From Nocardioides jiangxiensis (GTDB lineage Bacteria; Actinomycetota; Actinomycetes; Propionibacteriales; Nocardioidaceae), in NCBI RefSeq assembly GCF_030580915.1, contig NZ_JAUQTA010000001.1, positions 744,001-808,000 of the forward strand: 64,000 bases of DNA, in the 5' to 3' direction. Under the pieces are notes generated by a model, which worked only from the letters and a program-made list of their open reading frames with translations, made no database searches and was not told the origin of the DNA. The translations under genes were made by a program, and so were the position numbers. Position 1 is the first letter of the stretch. Every line of letters starts with the position of its first letter. Of the stretch, positions 46,093 through 56,174 are shown one piece after another.

Positions 46093-47439
46093 TCAGGAGG
46101 CGTCAGCGGCGGCCGCCGCGGCGGCGTACTGGCTCGCGGGGCGCTCGAGGCCGTAGTGCTCGCGCAGGGTCGAGCCGGCGTACTCGGTGCGGAAGAGGCC
46201 GCGCTCCTGGAGGATCGGCACGACCTGGGAGGTGAAGGCCTCGAGGTGCTGCGGGTAGAGCGGCGGCAGCACGTTGAAGCCGTCCGCGGCCCCGCCCTCG
46301 AACCACTCCTGGATCGTGTCGGCGATCTGGACCGGCGTGCCGTGCACGACGTTGTGACCACGGCCGCCGGCCAGGCGGTGGAGGAGCTGGCGGACCGTCG
46401 GACGGTCGCGCTCCACGATGTTGGCGACCACCTGCAGGCGGCTGCGGTTGTTGTCCAGGACGTTGCCGGCGCCACCGAAGATGTCGGCAGGGACGGGCTC
46501 GTCGAGCTCCAGGTGGGCCAGCGAGACGCCGGCGATGCTCTCCAGCTGGCGCAGGCCGTACGCCGGCACGGTGAGCCGGTTGAACTCCTCGTAGAGCTCG
46601 CGCGCCTCGTCCTCGGTGTCGCCGATGAACGGGCTGATGCCGGGCAGGATCTTCACCGACTCGGGGTCGCGGCCGAAGCCGACGGCCTTGGCCTTGATGT
46701 CGGCGTAGAACGCCTGGGCGTCGGCGAGCGTCTGGTGGGCGGTGAAGATCGCCTCGGCGTTGCGGCCGGCGAAGTTGCGGCCGTCGTTGGAGGAGCCGGC
46801 CTGGACGTAGACGGGGCGACCCTGCGGCGTGCGCGGGGCGTTGAAGGGGCCCCTGACCGAGAGGTGCTTGCCCACGTGGTTGACGTCGTGGACCCTGCTG
46901 CGGTCGAAGAAGAGGCCCGCCTCGCGGTCGGCGATCTCGGCGTCGTCCTCCCAGCTGTCCCACAGCTTGGTGATGACGTCGATGAACTCCTGCGCCCGCT
47001 CGTAGCGGGTGGCCGGGTCGGCGGCCTGGGCCTGGCCGAAGTTGGCCGCGGCCTCGTCGCCCTGCGTGGTGACGATGTTCCAGCCGGCGCGACCACCGGA
47101 GATCCGGTCGAGGCTGGCGAAGAGGCGGGCCAGGTTGTAGGGCTCGTTGTAGCTCGTCGAAGCGGTCGCGATCAGGCCGATCCTCTCGGTGACCGTGGCG
47201 AGCGCCGTGAGCAGGGTGATCGGCTCGAACTGGTTGCTCGGGCGGTGGCCGGTGCCCCACAGGACGGGCCCGTCGGCGAGGAAGACGGCATCGAGCTTCG
47301 CAGCCTCGGCCTGGCGGGCGATGTCCTGGTACCAGGTGATGTCGCCGACGCGCTCGGCGCCGCTCTCCGGGTGGCGCCACGAGGCCTCGTGGTGGCCGGT
47401 GTCGTGGAGGAAGGCGTTGAGGCTGAGCTGTCGTCCCAT
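46093..47439 (-). CDS. LLM-class flavin monooxygenase, NtaA/SnaA/DszA family
   Basis: A 448-residue reduced-flavin-dependent monooxygenase of the nitrilotriacetate monooxygenase/DszA/SnaA group. Landmarks: QLSLNAFLHDTGHHEASWRH at the start, FLADGPVLWG, RISGGRAGWNIVTT, and PVYVQAGSSNDGRNFAGRNA in the second half. It needs FMNH2 from a separate reductase, which is not encoded here. Family members cleave C-S or C-N bonds in sulfones, aminopolycarboxylates or related molecules. As the first gene of an operon with a sulfonate-type importer, it probably desulfurises or oxidises the imported compound. ATG at 47439 with AAGGA. The 45 bases upstream are strikingly AT-rich for this window, consistent with a regulated promoter. 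Confidence 0.92.
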   Translation of the reverse strand: MGRQLSLNAFLHDTGHHEASWRHPESGAERVGDITWYQDIARQAEAAKLDAVFLADGPVLWGTGHRPSNQFEPITLLTALATVTERIGLIATASTSYNEPYNLARLFASLDRISGGRAGWNIVTTQGDEAAANFGQAQAADPATRYERAQEFIDVITKLWDSWEDDAEIADREAGLFFDRSRVHDVNHVGKHLSVRGPFNAPRTPQGRPVYVQAGSSNDGRNFAGRNAEAIFTAHQTLADAQAFYADIKAKAVGFGRDPESVKILPGISPFIGDTEDEARELYEEFNRLTVPAYGLRQLESIAGVSLAHLELDEPVPADIFGGAGNVLDNNRSRLQVVANIVERDRPTVRQLLHRLAGGRGHNVVHGTPVQIADTIQEWFEGGAADGFNVLPPLYPQHLEAFTSQVVPILQERGLFRTEYAGSTLREHYGLERPASQYAAAAAAADAS

Positions 47440-47569
47440 GGGTTCGCGTCCTTCGAATTCTTGTATTCGTAGTGGATTACTTGACTTTAATCGGGGGGCG
47501 ACCACCCGTCGCAAATCAGGTGACCGGAATGTGGGACGGCGTCTCAGATTCGCAGCCCCGACAGGCCCC

Positions 47570-47575
47570 TAGGAT
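47570..47575 (+). promoter_or_regulatory. -10 element of the DMT transporter gene
   Basis: TAGGAT, six bases before the GTG at 47582. Confidence 0.55.
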
Positions 47576-47581
47576 CGATCG

Positions 47582-48559
47582 GTGACGTCGACACAGGCCG
47601 CCTCCCCGACCACTTCCGCCTCGCGCGCCCTCCGGATCGCAGCCGTGCCCCTGATGCTCGTCGCGGGTGCCATGGTCGCGGTCCAGTCGCAGATCAACGG
47701 CCGCCTGGCCGAGGCACTCGGGACGGGCCCGCGTGCCGGCATCGCAGCGGCCGTGATCAGCTTCGGCACCGGACTGCTCGCCCTCGCCGTGGGCACGGCC
47801 TGCTCCCCCACGCAGCGCTCGCACGCGCGCGGACTCGTCGCGGCACTCCGGACGCGTGACCTGCGCGCCATCGAGGTCATCGGCGGACTGCTGGGCGCGT
47901 TCCTCATCGCCACCCAGGGACTCACCGTCGGCACCATCGGCGTGGCCCTCTTCAGCCTCGCGCTCACAGCAGGTCAGTCGGTCAGCGCTCTCGCGGTCGA
48001 CCACCTCGGCCTCGGCCCGGCGGGACGCCAGCGCCTCTCCGCACCGCGTGGGGTGGCCGCCGCCTTCGCGGTCGCCGCCGTGCTGCTCGCCACCGGATCA
48101 CGCCTCGCCGACGAGGTCTCGCTGCAGCTGGTCGTCTTCGCCCTGCTCGCCTTCGCAGCCGGCGCCGGCTCCGCCGTGCAGCAGGCGCTCAACGGCCGCG
48201 TCTCGGCATACGTCGGCCCGTGGGTGACGACCCTCAACAACTTCATCGTCGGCTCGGCCGGACTCGTCGTCGCCTTCGCGCTCAGCCTGCTCGTCCACGG
48301 CCGGCTCGACACGCTGCCGCACACCTGGTGGCTCTACCTCGGCGGCGCCATCGGCGTCACCTTCATCTGGCTCGCCGCACTGCTGGTCCGCGTCCACGGC
48401 GTGCTCGTCCTCGGGCTGTCGATGATCGCCGGACAGATCATCGGAGCCCAGGTGATCCAGGCGGGCGTCGACCACGCGACAGTCGGCGTGACGGGGTATG
48501 CCGCGAGCGCGCTGACCGTCCTCGGCGTGCTGATCGCGCTGGGCCTGCGTCGCCGCTGA
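47582..48559 (+). CDS. DMT superfamily transporter, DUF606/YdcZ type, duplicated
   Basis: A 325-residue membrane protein with about ten hydrophobic segments built from two related halves. Each half contains the family signature: AMVAVQSQINGRLAEALG with AGIAAAVISFGTGLLAL in the first, GAGSAVQQALNGRVSAYVG with VTTLNNFIVGSAGLVVAFAL in the second. This matches the DMT YdcZ/DUF606 exporter-like family. Substrate is unknown. It is divergent from the flavin monooxygenase operon (142 bases between starts) and convergent with the AurF-like gene, so it may or may not belong to the sulfur block. GTG start with leaderless geometry. Confidence 0.88.
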   Translation: MTSTQAASPTTSASRALRIAAVPLMLVAGAMVAVQSQINGRLAEALGTGPRAGIAAAVISFGTGLLALAVGTACSPTQRSHARGLVAALRTRDLRAIEVIGGLLGAFLIATQGLTVGTIGVALFSLALTAGQSVSALAVDHLGLGPAGRQRLSAPRGVAAAFAVAAVLLATGSRLADEVSLQLVVFALLAFAAGAGSAVQQALNGRVSAYVGPWVTTLNNFIVGSAGLVVAFALSLLVHGRLDTLPHTWWLYLGGAIGVTFIWLAALLVRVHGVLVLGLSMIAGQIIGAQVIQAGVDHATVGVTGYAASALTVLGVLIALGLRRR

Positions 48560-48575
48560 CACCGCAGGGGCACGA

Positions 48576-48605
48576 CGGCCGGCCGCCCGCTCGGGCGACC
48601 GGCCG
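48576..48605. terminator. Bidirectional terminator between DMT and AurF-like genes
   Basis: CGGCCGG (48576-48582) pairs with CCGGCCG (48599-48605), with inner GCCC/GGGC pairing and a GCTC loop, in a 63-base convergent gap. Confidence 0.65.
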
Positions 48606-48622
48606 CACACGCGCGCAAGGAG

Positions 48623-49639
48623 TCAGGCGCTCAGCCGCGCCGGCTCCGCACGGAAGCGCGACGGACGACCGTCGATGCCCAGCACGCGCCACAGCCGCTT
48701 CGTGACCGGCCCGCGGATGCCCAGCTCGTCGGCGAGCATCCGCACGTCGCCGAACATCTCACGCAACAGGCGACCCGAGGCCTCCGAGCCCCACCAGATC
48801 TCCCGGGCGACACTGCGCGGGATGCCCATGTCCCGGCGTGCCCGGCGGCTCGGCACCATGATCACGTCACACAGGACGCGCATCGTCAGCGGGAAGAGCA
48901 CCGCGAACGCGGTCCGCTGCACCACTCCCATCGTGGGCACCTCGTGCTTGAGCCACTCGTGGGCGAAGGAGATGTGGCGCGCCTCCTCGGCGATGTGGAT
49001 CTGCATGATCCGGTCGACCATCGGGTGGCTGCCGCCGTGGCGCATGATCGACTTCTGCAGGTGGTCGATCGGCTCCTCGCCGGCCAGGATCCCGGTGAAG
49101 AAGAGAGCCGGCCACCACGCGCCCGCCGAGGACAGGAGCGGGAAGAGGAGCTTGAAGTACGCCGGCGCTCCGGCGGCGTCGGCGCCCAAGCGGTTGACGC
49201 CCTCCTGGAACATCTGGATGTGGTGGGTCTCCTCGGTGACCTCGTGCATGGCGTAGCGGAACTCCGGGTTGCCGTTGCGCGCCCAGACGAGGTGGTTCAT
49301 GACGCCCGCGATCAGCAGCTGCTCGAACTGCAGGCCGACCTTCGCGACCTGCGCATAGCGGTAGCGACCGATCGCGACCTGCCGCTCGAGCGGCAGGCTC
49401 TGGTACCAGGGGTGAGCGCCGATCTCGTCGACCTCACCGAGGACGAAGCGGGGGTCGTGCGGGTCCACCTCGAACTCGGGGGCGTCCCACGGGATGTCCC
49501 TGAACGCCTGGAAGTGCTTCTCCACCGACGCCTCGGACAGGCGCCGGAGCAGCACGTGGTACTCGGCGGTGGCGTCCGCTGCTGACGGGCGCGAGCTGGT
49601 GCGCGCCCGCGACGCGAGGGTGGTGACAGTGGCGTCCAC
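48623..49639 (-). CDS. AurF-like di-iron oxygenase
   Basis: A 338-residue helical protein of the AurF (p-aminobenzoate N-oxygenase) di-iron family. Metal-ligand candidates appear in order: E in QFEQLLIAG, EETHH in EVTEETHHIQMF, E in LAGEEPIDHLQ, and the EEARH helix in HIAEEARHISFAHEW. AurF itself oxidises arylamines to nitro compounds; most homologues in actinobacteria have no known substrate and are often annotated metal-dependent hydrolases. GTG start at 49639 is supported by AAGGAG. It stands alone, with a 22-bp palindrome at 49729-49750 in its promoter region, but no regulator gene adjacent. The C-terminal end is basic. Confidence 0.85.
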   Translation of the reverse strand: MDATVTTLASRARTSSRPSAADATAEYHVLLRRLSEASVEKHFQAFRDIPWDAPEFEVDPHDPRFVLGEVDEIGAHPWYQSLPLERQVAIGRYRYAQVAKVGLQFEQLLIAGVMNHLVWARNGNPEFRYAMHEVTEETHHIQMFQEGVNRLGADAAGAPAYFKLLFPLLSSAGAWWPALFFTGILAGEEPIDHLQKSIMRHGGSHPMVDRIMQIHIAEEARHISFAHEWLKHEVPTMGVVQRTAFAVLFPLTMRVLCDVIMVPSRRARRDMGIPRSVAREIWWGSEASGRLLREMFGDVRMLADELGIRGPVTKRLWRVLGIDGRPSRFRAEPARLSA

Positions 49640-49728
49640 GTCGACTCCTTGGGATCCGCGGCCTGCACGGCCGCTCGGGAAGGTGCCGCAAGGTATCTGC
49701 AACACCGCGTAGCAGAAACGTTAGGCCC

Positions 49729-49750
49729 ATGTAGACCGCCCGATCTACAT
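49729..49750. promoter_or_regulatory. 22-bp palindrome upstream of the AurF-like gene
   Basis: ATGTAGA-CCGCCCGA-TCTACAT, perfect 7-bp arms, about 90 bases upstream of the AurF-like start in a locally AT-richer region. Probable operator for an unlinked regulator. Confidence 0.5.
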
Positions 49751-49913
49751 TGTGTGAGTGGCGCCACGCGCCCCACCGGAGAGGCCTGCGTCACGCCTCC
49801 TTGTGCGGATCTCCAAGGCACGCGCGGCACCTTGGCGGCCGGAGACATGGCTCGCGCCGGCGCGGTCGGGGATCGTCGGAAGCGATCCGACCCCGACCCT
49901 TCGAGGAGCCCCC

Positions 49914-50162
49914 ATGCGCGACGCGATCGGCGTCTTCGCCCCACTCCTGCTCTTCATGCTGATCCCCGTCCTCATCCCGCTCGCCGCCATCACCGTGGGC
50001 GCGCTGGTCGACCGCTTCGCCCCGTCGAAGCCGAGCCCCGTCCAGGCCGCCATCGAGGCCGCCCTCGCCCGCACCCGCGCGAGCCGGGAGTCGACCCGGC
50101 TCCACCTCGCCGCCCAGCTGCAGGTCGGCGGACGACACACCCGCGAGCAGGGCGCCGCCTGA
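49914..50162 (+). CDS. Small membrane protein, hypothetical (82 aa)
   Basis: An 82-residue protein preceded by GAGGAGCCCCC. A hydrophobic N-terminal segment (FAPLLLFMLIPVLIPLAAITVG, about 8-29) is followed by a basic, alanine-rich helical tail with a polar end (HLAAQLQVGGRHTREQ). It looks like a single-pass membrane protein facing the cytoplasm. I do not recognise a family. It lies between the AurF-like gene (divergent) and lpd (convergent), ending at a hairpin. The frame continues upstream to a GTG at 49758, but that extension has no ribosome site and unusual composition, so the ATG is preferred. Confidence 0.6.
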   Translation: MRDAIGVFAPLLLFMLIPVLIPLAAITVGALVDRFAPSKPSPVQAAIEAALARTRASRESTRLHLAAQLQVGGRHTREQGAA

Positions 50163-50187
50163 CGGCTCGACCTCCGTGAACGCAGCG

Positions 50188-50221
50188 ACGGCCGGCCACC
50201 CGCGAGGGTGACCGGCCGTCG
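50188..50221. terminator. Bidirectional terminator before lpd
   Basis: GACGGCCGG (50188-50196) pairs with CCGGCCGTC (50213-50221), with an inner ACCC/GGGT stem around loop GCGA. Confidence 0.7.
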
Positions 50222-50232
50222 TACGTGCTGGA

Positions 50233-51633
<1,401 letters not shown>

Positions 51634-51640
51634 GGGAGCC

Positions 51641-51646
51641 AGCCTA
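51641..51646 (-). promoter_or_regulatory. -10 element of lpd
   Basis: TAGGCT on the minus strand, seven bases before the lpd GTG; divergent from the TAGTCT hexamer at 51681. Confidence 0.55.
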
Positions 51647-51680
51647 TTGCGGCTCCCATGGATACCGGCAAGTAGGCCGC

Positions 51681-51686
51681 TAGTCT
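51681..51686 (+). promoter_or_regulatory. -10 element of the cyclotransferase-like gene
   Basis: TAGTCT, exactly six bases before the GTG at 51693. Confidence 0.6.
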
Positions 51687-51692
51687 CACCCC

Positions 51693-52145
51693 GTGACCCT
51701 GTACGCCGCCTACGGGACGAACCTCGATCCGCTCCGCATGGCCGAGCGGTGTCCCCACTCCCCGCTCCGCACCACGGGCTGGCTCCAGGGCTGGAGGCTG
51801 ACCTTCGGCGGCGAGGAGCACGGCTGGGACGGCGCGCTCGCCACGATCGTCCAGGACCCCTTCGAGCAGGTCTTCGTGGCGATCTACGACGTGACGCCGG
51901 AGGACGAGAGGAGCCTCGACGGCTGGGAGTCCGCCGACACGGGCCTGTTCCGCAAGACCAAGGTGCGGGTCAACACGCTCACCGGCGACGAGCTGGTCTG
52001 GGTCTACGTGCTCGACGCCCACGAGGGCGGGCTGCCGTCGGCGTCGTACCTCGGCGTGCTGGCGGACGCGGCCGAAGCCGCCGACGCACCGGACGACTAC
52101 GTCCGCGCCCTGCGCCGGCGCGCGTGCCGGTCGACCGGACTGTGA
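51693..52145 (+). CDS. Gamma-glutamylcyclotransferase-like protein
   Basis: A 150-residue protein of the GGCT/AIG2 fold. The substrate-binding loop [10 protein letters not shown] (4-13) near the N-terminus corresponds to the YGSN motif; the central part [19 protein letters not shown] and the acidic residue in [10 protein letters not shown] are the other conserved blocks. Family members cleave gamma-glutamyl amines, but exact activity here is unknown. It closely resembles Rv3304 of M. tuberculosis, where the homologue directly follows lpdA; here 8.4 kb separates the two. Leaderless promoter geometry. It is followed by the nucleoside phosphorylase gene, which has its own -10. Confidence 0.88.
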   Translation: MTLYAAYGTNLDPLRMAERCPHSPLRTTGWLQGWRLTFGGEEHGWDGALATIVQDPFEQVFVAIYDVTPEDERSLDGWESADTGLFRKTKVRVNTLTGDELVWVYVLDAHEGGLPSASYLGVLADAAEAADAPDDYVRALRRRACRSTGL

Positions 52146-52196
52146 CGGTTGCATCACGGTCTGGTCACCTGTCCCCTGACCAGCCCTGATCCTCAC

Positions 52197-52202
52197 TACC
52201 CT
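52197..52202 (+). promoter_or_regulatory. -10 element of the purine nucleoside phosphorylase gene
   Basis: TACCCT, eight bases before the GTG at 52211. Confidence 0.5.
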
Positions 52203-52210
52203 CGGGTCTC

Positions 52211-53005
52211 GTGACCGACGCCTTCGCCCTCGCCCAGCAGGCCGCAGACCGCATCGCCGAGCTGACCGGCGTGGCCCGGCACGACGTCGCGCTGGTGCTC
52301 GGCTCGGGCTGGGGCCCTGCGGCCGAGGCGCTCGGCACCCCGCGCACCGAGGTCCCCACGACCGACCTCCCCGGCTTCCACCCGCCCGCGGTCGACGGCC
52401 ATGCCGGCTCGGTCGCCAGCGTCGAGGTGGCGGGGCGCAACGTCCTCCTCTTCCGCGGTCGCACCCACCTGTACGAGGGCCACGGAGCCGCAGCCGTCGC
52501 CCACCCGGTGCGGGCCGCAGCCGCCGCCGGCTGCACGACCGTCGTGCTCACCAACGGCTGCGGCGGCCTGCGACCGGAGTGGAAGCCCGGCACGCCCGTG
52601 CTGATCAGCGACCACATCAACCTGACCGGGCACACCGCGCTCGAGGGGCCGACGTTCGTCGACGTCACCGACCTCTACTCCCCGCGGCTGCGTGCCCTGT
52701 GCCGCGAGCTCGACCCGACGCTCGACGAGGGCGTCTACGTGCAGTTCCCCGGCCCGCAGTACGAGACCCCCGCCGAGATCCGCATGGTCGCTGCGATCGG
52801 CGGCGACCTGGTCGGCATGAGCACCACCATCGAGGCCGTGGCCGCGCGCCACGTCGGACTGGAGATCCTCGGCCTCTCCCTGGTCACCAACCAGGCCGCC
52901 GGCATGAGCGGCGAACCGCTGGACCACAGCGAGGTCCTCGACGCCGGCCGCGCCGCCGCCGCCCACATGGGCGAGCTGCTGGTCAGCATCGTCCCGCGCC
53001 TCTGA
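52211..53005 (+). CDS. punA: Purine nucleoside phosphorylase, trimeric type
   Basis: A 264-residue trimeric PNP that phosphorolyses inosine and guanosine (and deoxy forms) to base and (deoxy)ribose-1-phosphate. Phosphate and ribose motifs: LVLGSGWGPAAE (28-39), FRGRTHLYEGHGAAAV with the catalytic His, LTNGCGGLRPEW, QFPGPQYETPAEIRM and SLVTNQAAG with the base-binding Asn. It corresponds to deoD/Rv3307. Products would flow to the phosphosugar mutase gene just downstream and to deoC. GTG start. The lipoprotein gene follows after 13 bases, suggesting cotranscription. Confidence 0.95.
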   Translation: MTDAFALAQQAADRIAELTGVARHDVALVLGSGWGPAAEALGTPRTEVPTTDLPGFHPPAVDGHAGSVASVEVAGRNVLLFRGRTHLYEGHGAAAVAHPVRAAAAAGCTTVVLTNGCGGLRPEWKPGTPVLISDHINLTGHTALEGPTFVDVTDLYSPRLRALCRELDPTLDEGVYVQFPGPQYETPAEIRMVAAIGGDLVGMSTTIEAVAARHVGLEILGLSLVTNQAAGMSGEPLDHSEVLDAGRAAAAHMGELLVSIVPRL

Positions 53006-53018
53006 CCCAGGAGAAGCA

Positions 53019-54023
53019 ATGCACCAGGTCGTACGCCGTGCCGGCACCGCCCTCGCAGGGGTCCTGCTGCTCGCCACTGCTGCGTGCTCCGGGGACGACC
53101 GCACCGCGCCCCCGCCCGCCGCGACGGCTGCACAGGCACCGGCCGTGTCGTTCGACTCGCGTGGCGGCCAGTGCACGCCGTACCCGGCCCGGTTCCTGCT
53201 CTACGAGCGTATGCGCGCCAACACGACGCTGACCCTCACCGGCGCGGAGCTGGTCCGGCCCGAGCACGGTGCCCGGATCCTCGGCAGCTGGACCAGCGAC
53301 GTCACGTCCGAGAAGGTGCCCACCGGCGGCTGGACCCTCGGCGACGAGCCGGACATGCTGGTGCGCGACCGGATCGGCTGGGCGACGAAGCGCCCGCTCC
53401 CCGGCTCGCAGATCAGGGGCACGACCTCCGACGACGCCGGCCAGGAGCTCGAGTTCCTGCTCCGCCTCGACATGCCCGACGGGTCGTCGTTCGACGGCGT
53501 GGACGTCGGCTGGAAGACCGACGACGGCCGGTCCGGCACCGCCCACTGGGACGTGCCGACGAGCGTCGGCCCGAGCTGTCAGCCGCGTCGAGCCGACCGG
53601 GTGATCGACGCCGGCGGCATCCGCCCCGGTCTCTGCGTGGGCACCGACGAGGACGGGATCCGCCTGGCCCGCTCGTTCCGCGCCGTCCGCGACGTCACCC
53701 TCACCTACGACACGTTGGGCACCACACGCGGCCTCGTGCGACGCTCCTGGGTCGTCCCCGTGCCGGCGACCGAGGTCGTCGCCACGACTCTGCTGGACCG
53801 CGGCGCGCCGCTCCCCCGGTCGGACTGGAAGCACCGTCAGCGCGTGGCGGACGCCCACCTCGAGGCCGGCCGGACCTACGCCTGGGTCGGTGACCTGGTC
53901 GGCGATGCCCCGGCGTCCGGCCACGGGCTCAGCCTCGCCTGGGTGAGCGCCGGCGGCCGCTCCGGCATCGCGTCCGTGCCGCTCGACCTCGCCATCGTCG
54001 AGCACCGCGCGACGGACTGCTGA
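53019..54023 (+). CDS. Hypothetical lipoprotein
   Basis: A 334-residue exported protein with an arginine-containing signal sequence and lipobox TAAC (C23 in LLLATAACSGDD). After an Ala/Pro-rich spacer, the mature portion is beta-rich with conserved-looking segments such as GPSCQPRRADRVIDAGG and RPGLCVGTDEDGIRLAR; pairs of cysteines may form disulfides. I recognise no named domain. AGGAGAAGC precedes the ATG. It follows the phosphorylase gene by 13 bases and precedes the SRPBCC gene by eight, so the three are probably one operon, but no functional link is apparent. Confidence 0.75.
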   Translation: MHQVVRRAGTALAGVLLLATAACSGDDRTAPPPAATAAQAPAVSFDSRGGQCTPYPARFLLYERMRANTTLTLTGAELVRPEHGARILGSWTSDVTSEKVPTGGWTLGDEPDMLVRDRIGWATKRPLPGSQIRGTTSDDAGQELEFLLRLDMPDGSSFDGVDVGWKTDDGRSGTAHWDVPTSVGPSCQPRRADRVIDAGGIRPGLCVGTDEDGIRLARSFRAVRDVTLTYDTLGTTRGLVRRSWVVPVPATEVVATTLLDRGAPLPRSDWKHRQRVADAHLEAGRTYAWVGDLVGDAPASGHGLSLAWVSAGGRSGIASVPLDLAIVEHRATDC

Positions 54024-54031
54024 GCGGGCCG

Positions 54032-54469
54032 TTGCGGCACTTCGACTTCGCCTCCGCGTGGACGCTCCCCCACCCCGCGTCCCGCGTGTACGCAGCACTG
54101 GAGGATGTCGAGCACTATCCCGCGTGGTGGCCGCAGGTCGTCGCCTGCCTGAAGGTCGGCGAGGACGAGGGCGTCGTGCTCTGCCGCTCGTCCCTGCCCT
54201 ACACGCTCGAGCTCCACGTCGCCCTTCTCCGTCGTACGCCGGAGGTGCTGGAGTCGAGCCTCGGGGGTGACCTCGACGGCTGGGTCCGCTGGCGGATCGT
54301 GCCCGCCGGGGACGGCTGCCGCGTCCACTTCGAGCAGTCGGTCGACGTGACCGGCCGCGTCCTCGGCCTGGCTGCGCGCATCGCGCGCCCCCTCCTGCTG
54401 TGGAACCACGCCCGCATGCTCGACGGCGCCCGTGAGGGGCTGCTCCACCACCTCGACCCCACTGGCTGA
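54032..54469 (+). CDS. SRPBCC (polyketide cyclase/START-like) family protein
   Basis: A 145-residue protein with the SRPBCC helix-grip fold: start RHFDFASAWTLPHPASRVYA, the EHYPAWWPQV motif (about 27-36), central beta strands, and the long C-terminal helix WNHARMLDGAREGLLHHL. Such proteins bind hydrophobic ligands in a deep cavity; activity is unknown. The start is a TTG eight bases after the lipoprotein stop, chosen because the first conserved strand begins there and no ATG/GTG fits. It is followed by the phosphosugar mutase gene, which has its own promoter. Confidence 0.8.
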   Translation: MRHFDFASAWTLPHPASRVYAALEDVEHYPAWWPQVVACLKVGEDEGVVLCRSSLPYTLELHVALLRRTPEVLESSLGGDLDGWVRWRIVPAGDGCRVHFEQSVDVTGRVLGLAARIARPLLLWNHARMLDGAREGLLHHLDPTG

Positions 54470-54474
54470 AGGGC

Positions 54475-54480
54475 TAGCGT
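54475..54480 (+). promoter_or_regulatory. -10 element of the phosphosugar mutase gene
   Basis: TAGCGT, seven bases before the ATG at 54488; it overlaps an alternative in-frame GTG at 54479, which argues for the ATG start. Confidence 0.55.
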
Positions 54481-54487
54481 GAACGCC

Positions 54488-56167
54488 ATGGCTGCCGACC
54501 CCACCCCCGAGCTGTCCACCCTCCTCGCACAGGCCCGTGCCTGGGTCGCGGAGGACCCCGACGAGGAGACCCGGGCCGAGCTCGCCGCGGCCATCGATGC
54601 GGTCACCGCGGGTGGTGACAGCAGCGACCTGGCCGACGCCTTCAGCGGCACGCTGGAGTTCGGCACGGCAGGCCTGCGCGGCGCGCTCGGCGCCGGTCCC
54701 AACCGGATGAACCGCGTGGTCGTGACCCGTGCCGCGGCCGGCCTCGCGGCGTACCTCACGGAGAAGGGGGCGACCGCCTCGGACGCCGTGGTCATCGGCT
54801 ACGACGCCCGCCGCAACTCCGACGTCTTCGCGCGCGACACAGCGGAGGTGATGACCGGCGCCGGACTGCGGGCCCTCCTGCTGCCGCGGCCGCTGCCGAC
54901 GCCGGTGCTGGCGTTCGCGATCCGCAGGCTCGGGGCCGTGGCGGGGGTGATGGTGACGGCGAGCCACAACCCGCCCCAGGACAACGGCTACAAGGTCTAC
55001 CTCGGCGACGGCAGCCAGATCGTGCCGCCGGCCGACGCGGAGATCGCGGCGCAGATCGCCTCCGTCGGTGCCCTCGCGGACGTGCCGCGCGGACCCGCGG
55101 GCGAGACCCTCGACAACAGCGTCTACACCGCGTGGCTCGCCGCCACGAGTGCGCTCGTCGACACCTGCGGGCCGCGCGACCTCAGCATCGTCTACACCCC
55201 TCTCCACGGCGTCGGCGGCGAGCCGGTACGCCGCGTGCTCCGGCTCGCGGGCTTCTCCGAGCCGCACGTGGTCGAGGCCCAGTTCGAGCCCGACCCGGCG
55301 TTCCCGACCGTGGCCTTCCCCAACCCGGAGGAGCCCGGCGCGATGGACGCGGCCATGGCGCTCGCGGCTGAGGTCGGGGCCGACCTGGTCGTGGCCAACG
55401 ACCCCGACGCCGACCGGTGCGCAGCCGCCGTCCCGGACGCCCACGGCTGGCGCATGCTCCGCGGCGACGAGGTCGGCGCGCTGCTCGCGGACTTCCTGCT
55501 GCGGCGCGGCGTGACCGGCACCTACGCCACCTCGATCGTCAGCTCCTCCCTCGTCGGCCGGCTCGCCGCCGCGCACGGCCAGCCGTTCGAGGAGACCCTC
55601 ACCGGCTTCAAGTGGATCGCGCGCGTCCCCGGCCTGGCGTTCGGCTACGAGGAAGCCCTCGGCTACTGCGTGGACCCGGCGCGGGTGAAGGACAAGGACG
55701 GCGTCTCCGCGCTCGTCCGGCTGGTCGAGCTCGCCGCGCTCGAGAAGGCCGCCGGCCGCTCGCTGCTCGACCGGCTCGACCAGATCGCGGCCGAGCACGG
55801 CCTGCACGCGACCGACCAGCTCTCGGTGCGGGTCACGGACCTGCGACTGATCGGGGAGGCGATGGCGCGCCTGCGCGCCACTCCCCCGACCACGCTCGGC
55901 GGCTTCGCGGTCGAGTCGGCGCAGGACCTCGCCGACGGCGTCGACGGGTTGCCGCCCACCGACGCCCTGCGTTACCGCCTGTCCGGTGGCGGCCGCGTGA
56001 TCGTGCGCCCGAGCGGCACCGAGCCGAAGCTGAAGTGCTACCTCGAGGTCGTCGTCCCGGTCGCGGACGACCAGCCGGTCACCGAGGCGGTCGCAGCCGC
56101 ACGGATCGCCGCCGCAGGCCGTCTCGACGCGGTCCGCGAGGACATGAGCGTGGCCCTGGGCCTCTGA
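54488..56167 (+). CDS. pmmB: Phosphosugar mutase, PGM2/PmmB type
   Basis: A 559-residue alpha-D-phosphohexomutase. Motifs: [18 protein letters not shown] (about 55-72), phosphoserine loop [15 protein letters not shown], metal loop NDPDADR, sugar-specificity loop [21 protein letters not shown] and phosphate-binding [12 protein letters not shown]. The long form with an N-terminal extension matches the PGM2/PmmB branch (Rv3308), distinct from ManB at 3.5-4.9 kb. The name says phosphomannomutase, but human PGM2 is a phosphopentomutase, and the position here between pnp and deoC/deoA suggests conversion of (deoxy)ribose-1-phosphate to the 5-phosphate. Start ATG 54488 was chosen because the alternative GTG lies inside the -10 element. 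Confidence 0.9.
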   Translation: MAADPTPELSTLLAQARAWVAEDPDEETRAELAAAIDAVTAGGDSSDLADAFSGTLEFGTAGLRGALGAGPNRMNRVVVTRAAAGLAAYLTEKGATASDAVVIGYDARRNSDVFARDTAEVMTGAGLRALLLPRPLPTPVLAFAIRRLGAVAGVMVTASHNPPQDNGYKVYLGDGSQIVPPADAEIAAQIASVGALADVPRGPAGETLDNSVYTAWLAATSALVDTCGPRDLSIVYTPLHGVGGEPVRRVLRLAGFSEPHVVEAQFEPDPAFPTVAFPNPEEPGAMDAAMALAAEVGADLVVANDPDADRCAAAVPDAHGWRMLRGDEVGALLADFLLRRGVTGTYATSIVSSSLVGRLAAAHGQPFEETLTGFKWIARVPGLAFGYEEALGYCVDPARVKDKDGVSALVRLVELAALEKAAGRSLLDRLDQIAAEHGLHATDQLSVRVTDLRLIGEAMARLRATPPTTLGGFAVESAQDLADGVDGLPPTDALRYRLSGGGRVIVRPSGTEPKLKCYLEVVVPVADDQPVTEAVAAARIAAAGRLDAVREDMSVALGL

Positions 56168-56174
56168 CCTCGGG

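Noticed and set aside
49758..49913. Longer form of the small membrane protein starting at a GTG
   Set aside because: The 52-residue extension is Arg/Pro-rich, lacks a ribosome site and would bury the hydrophobic segment; the ATG at 49914 has a good site.
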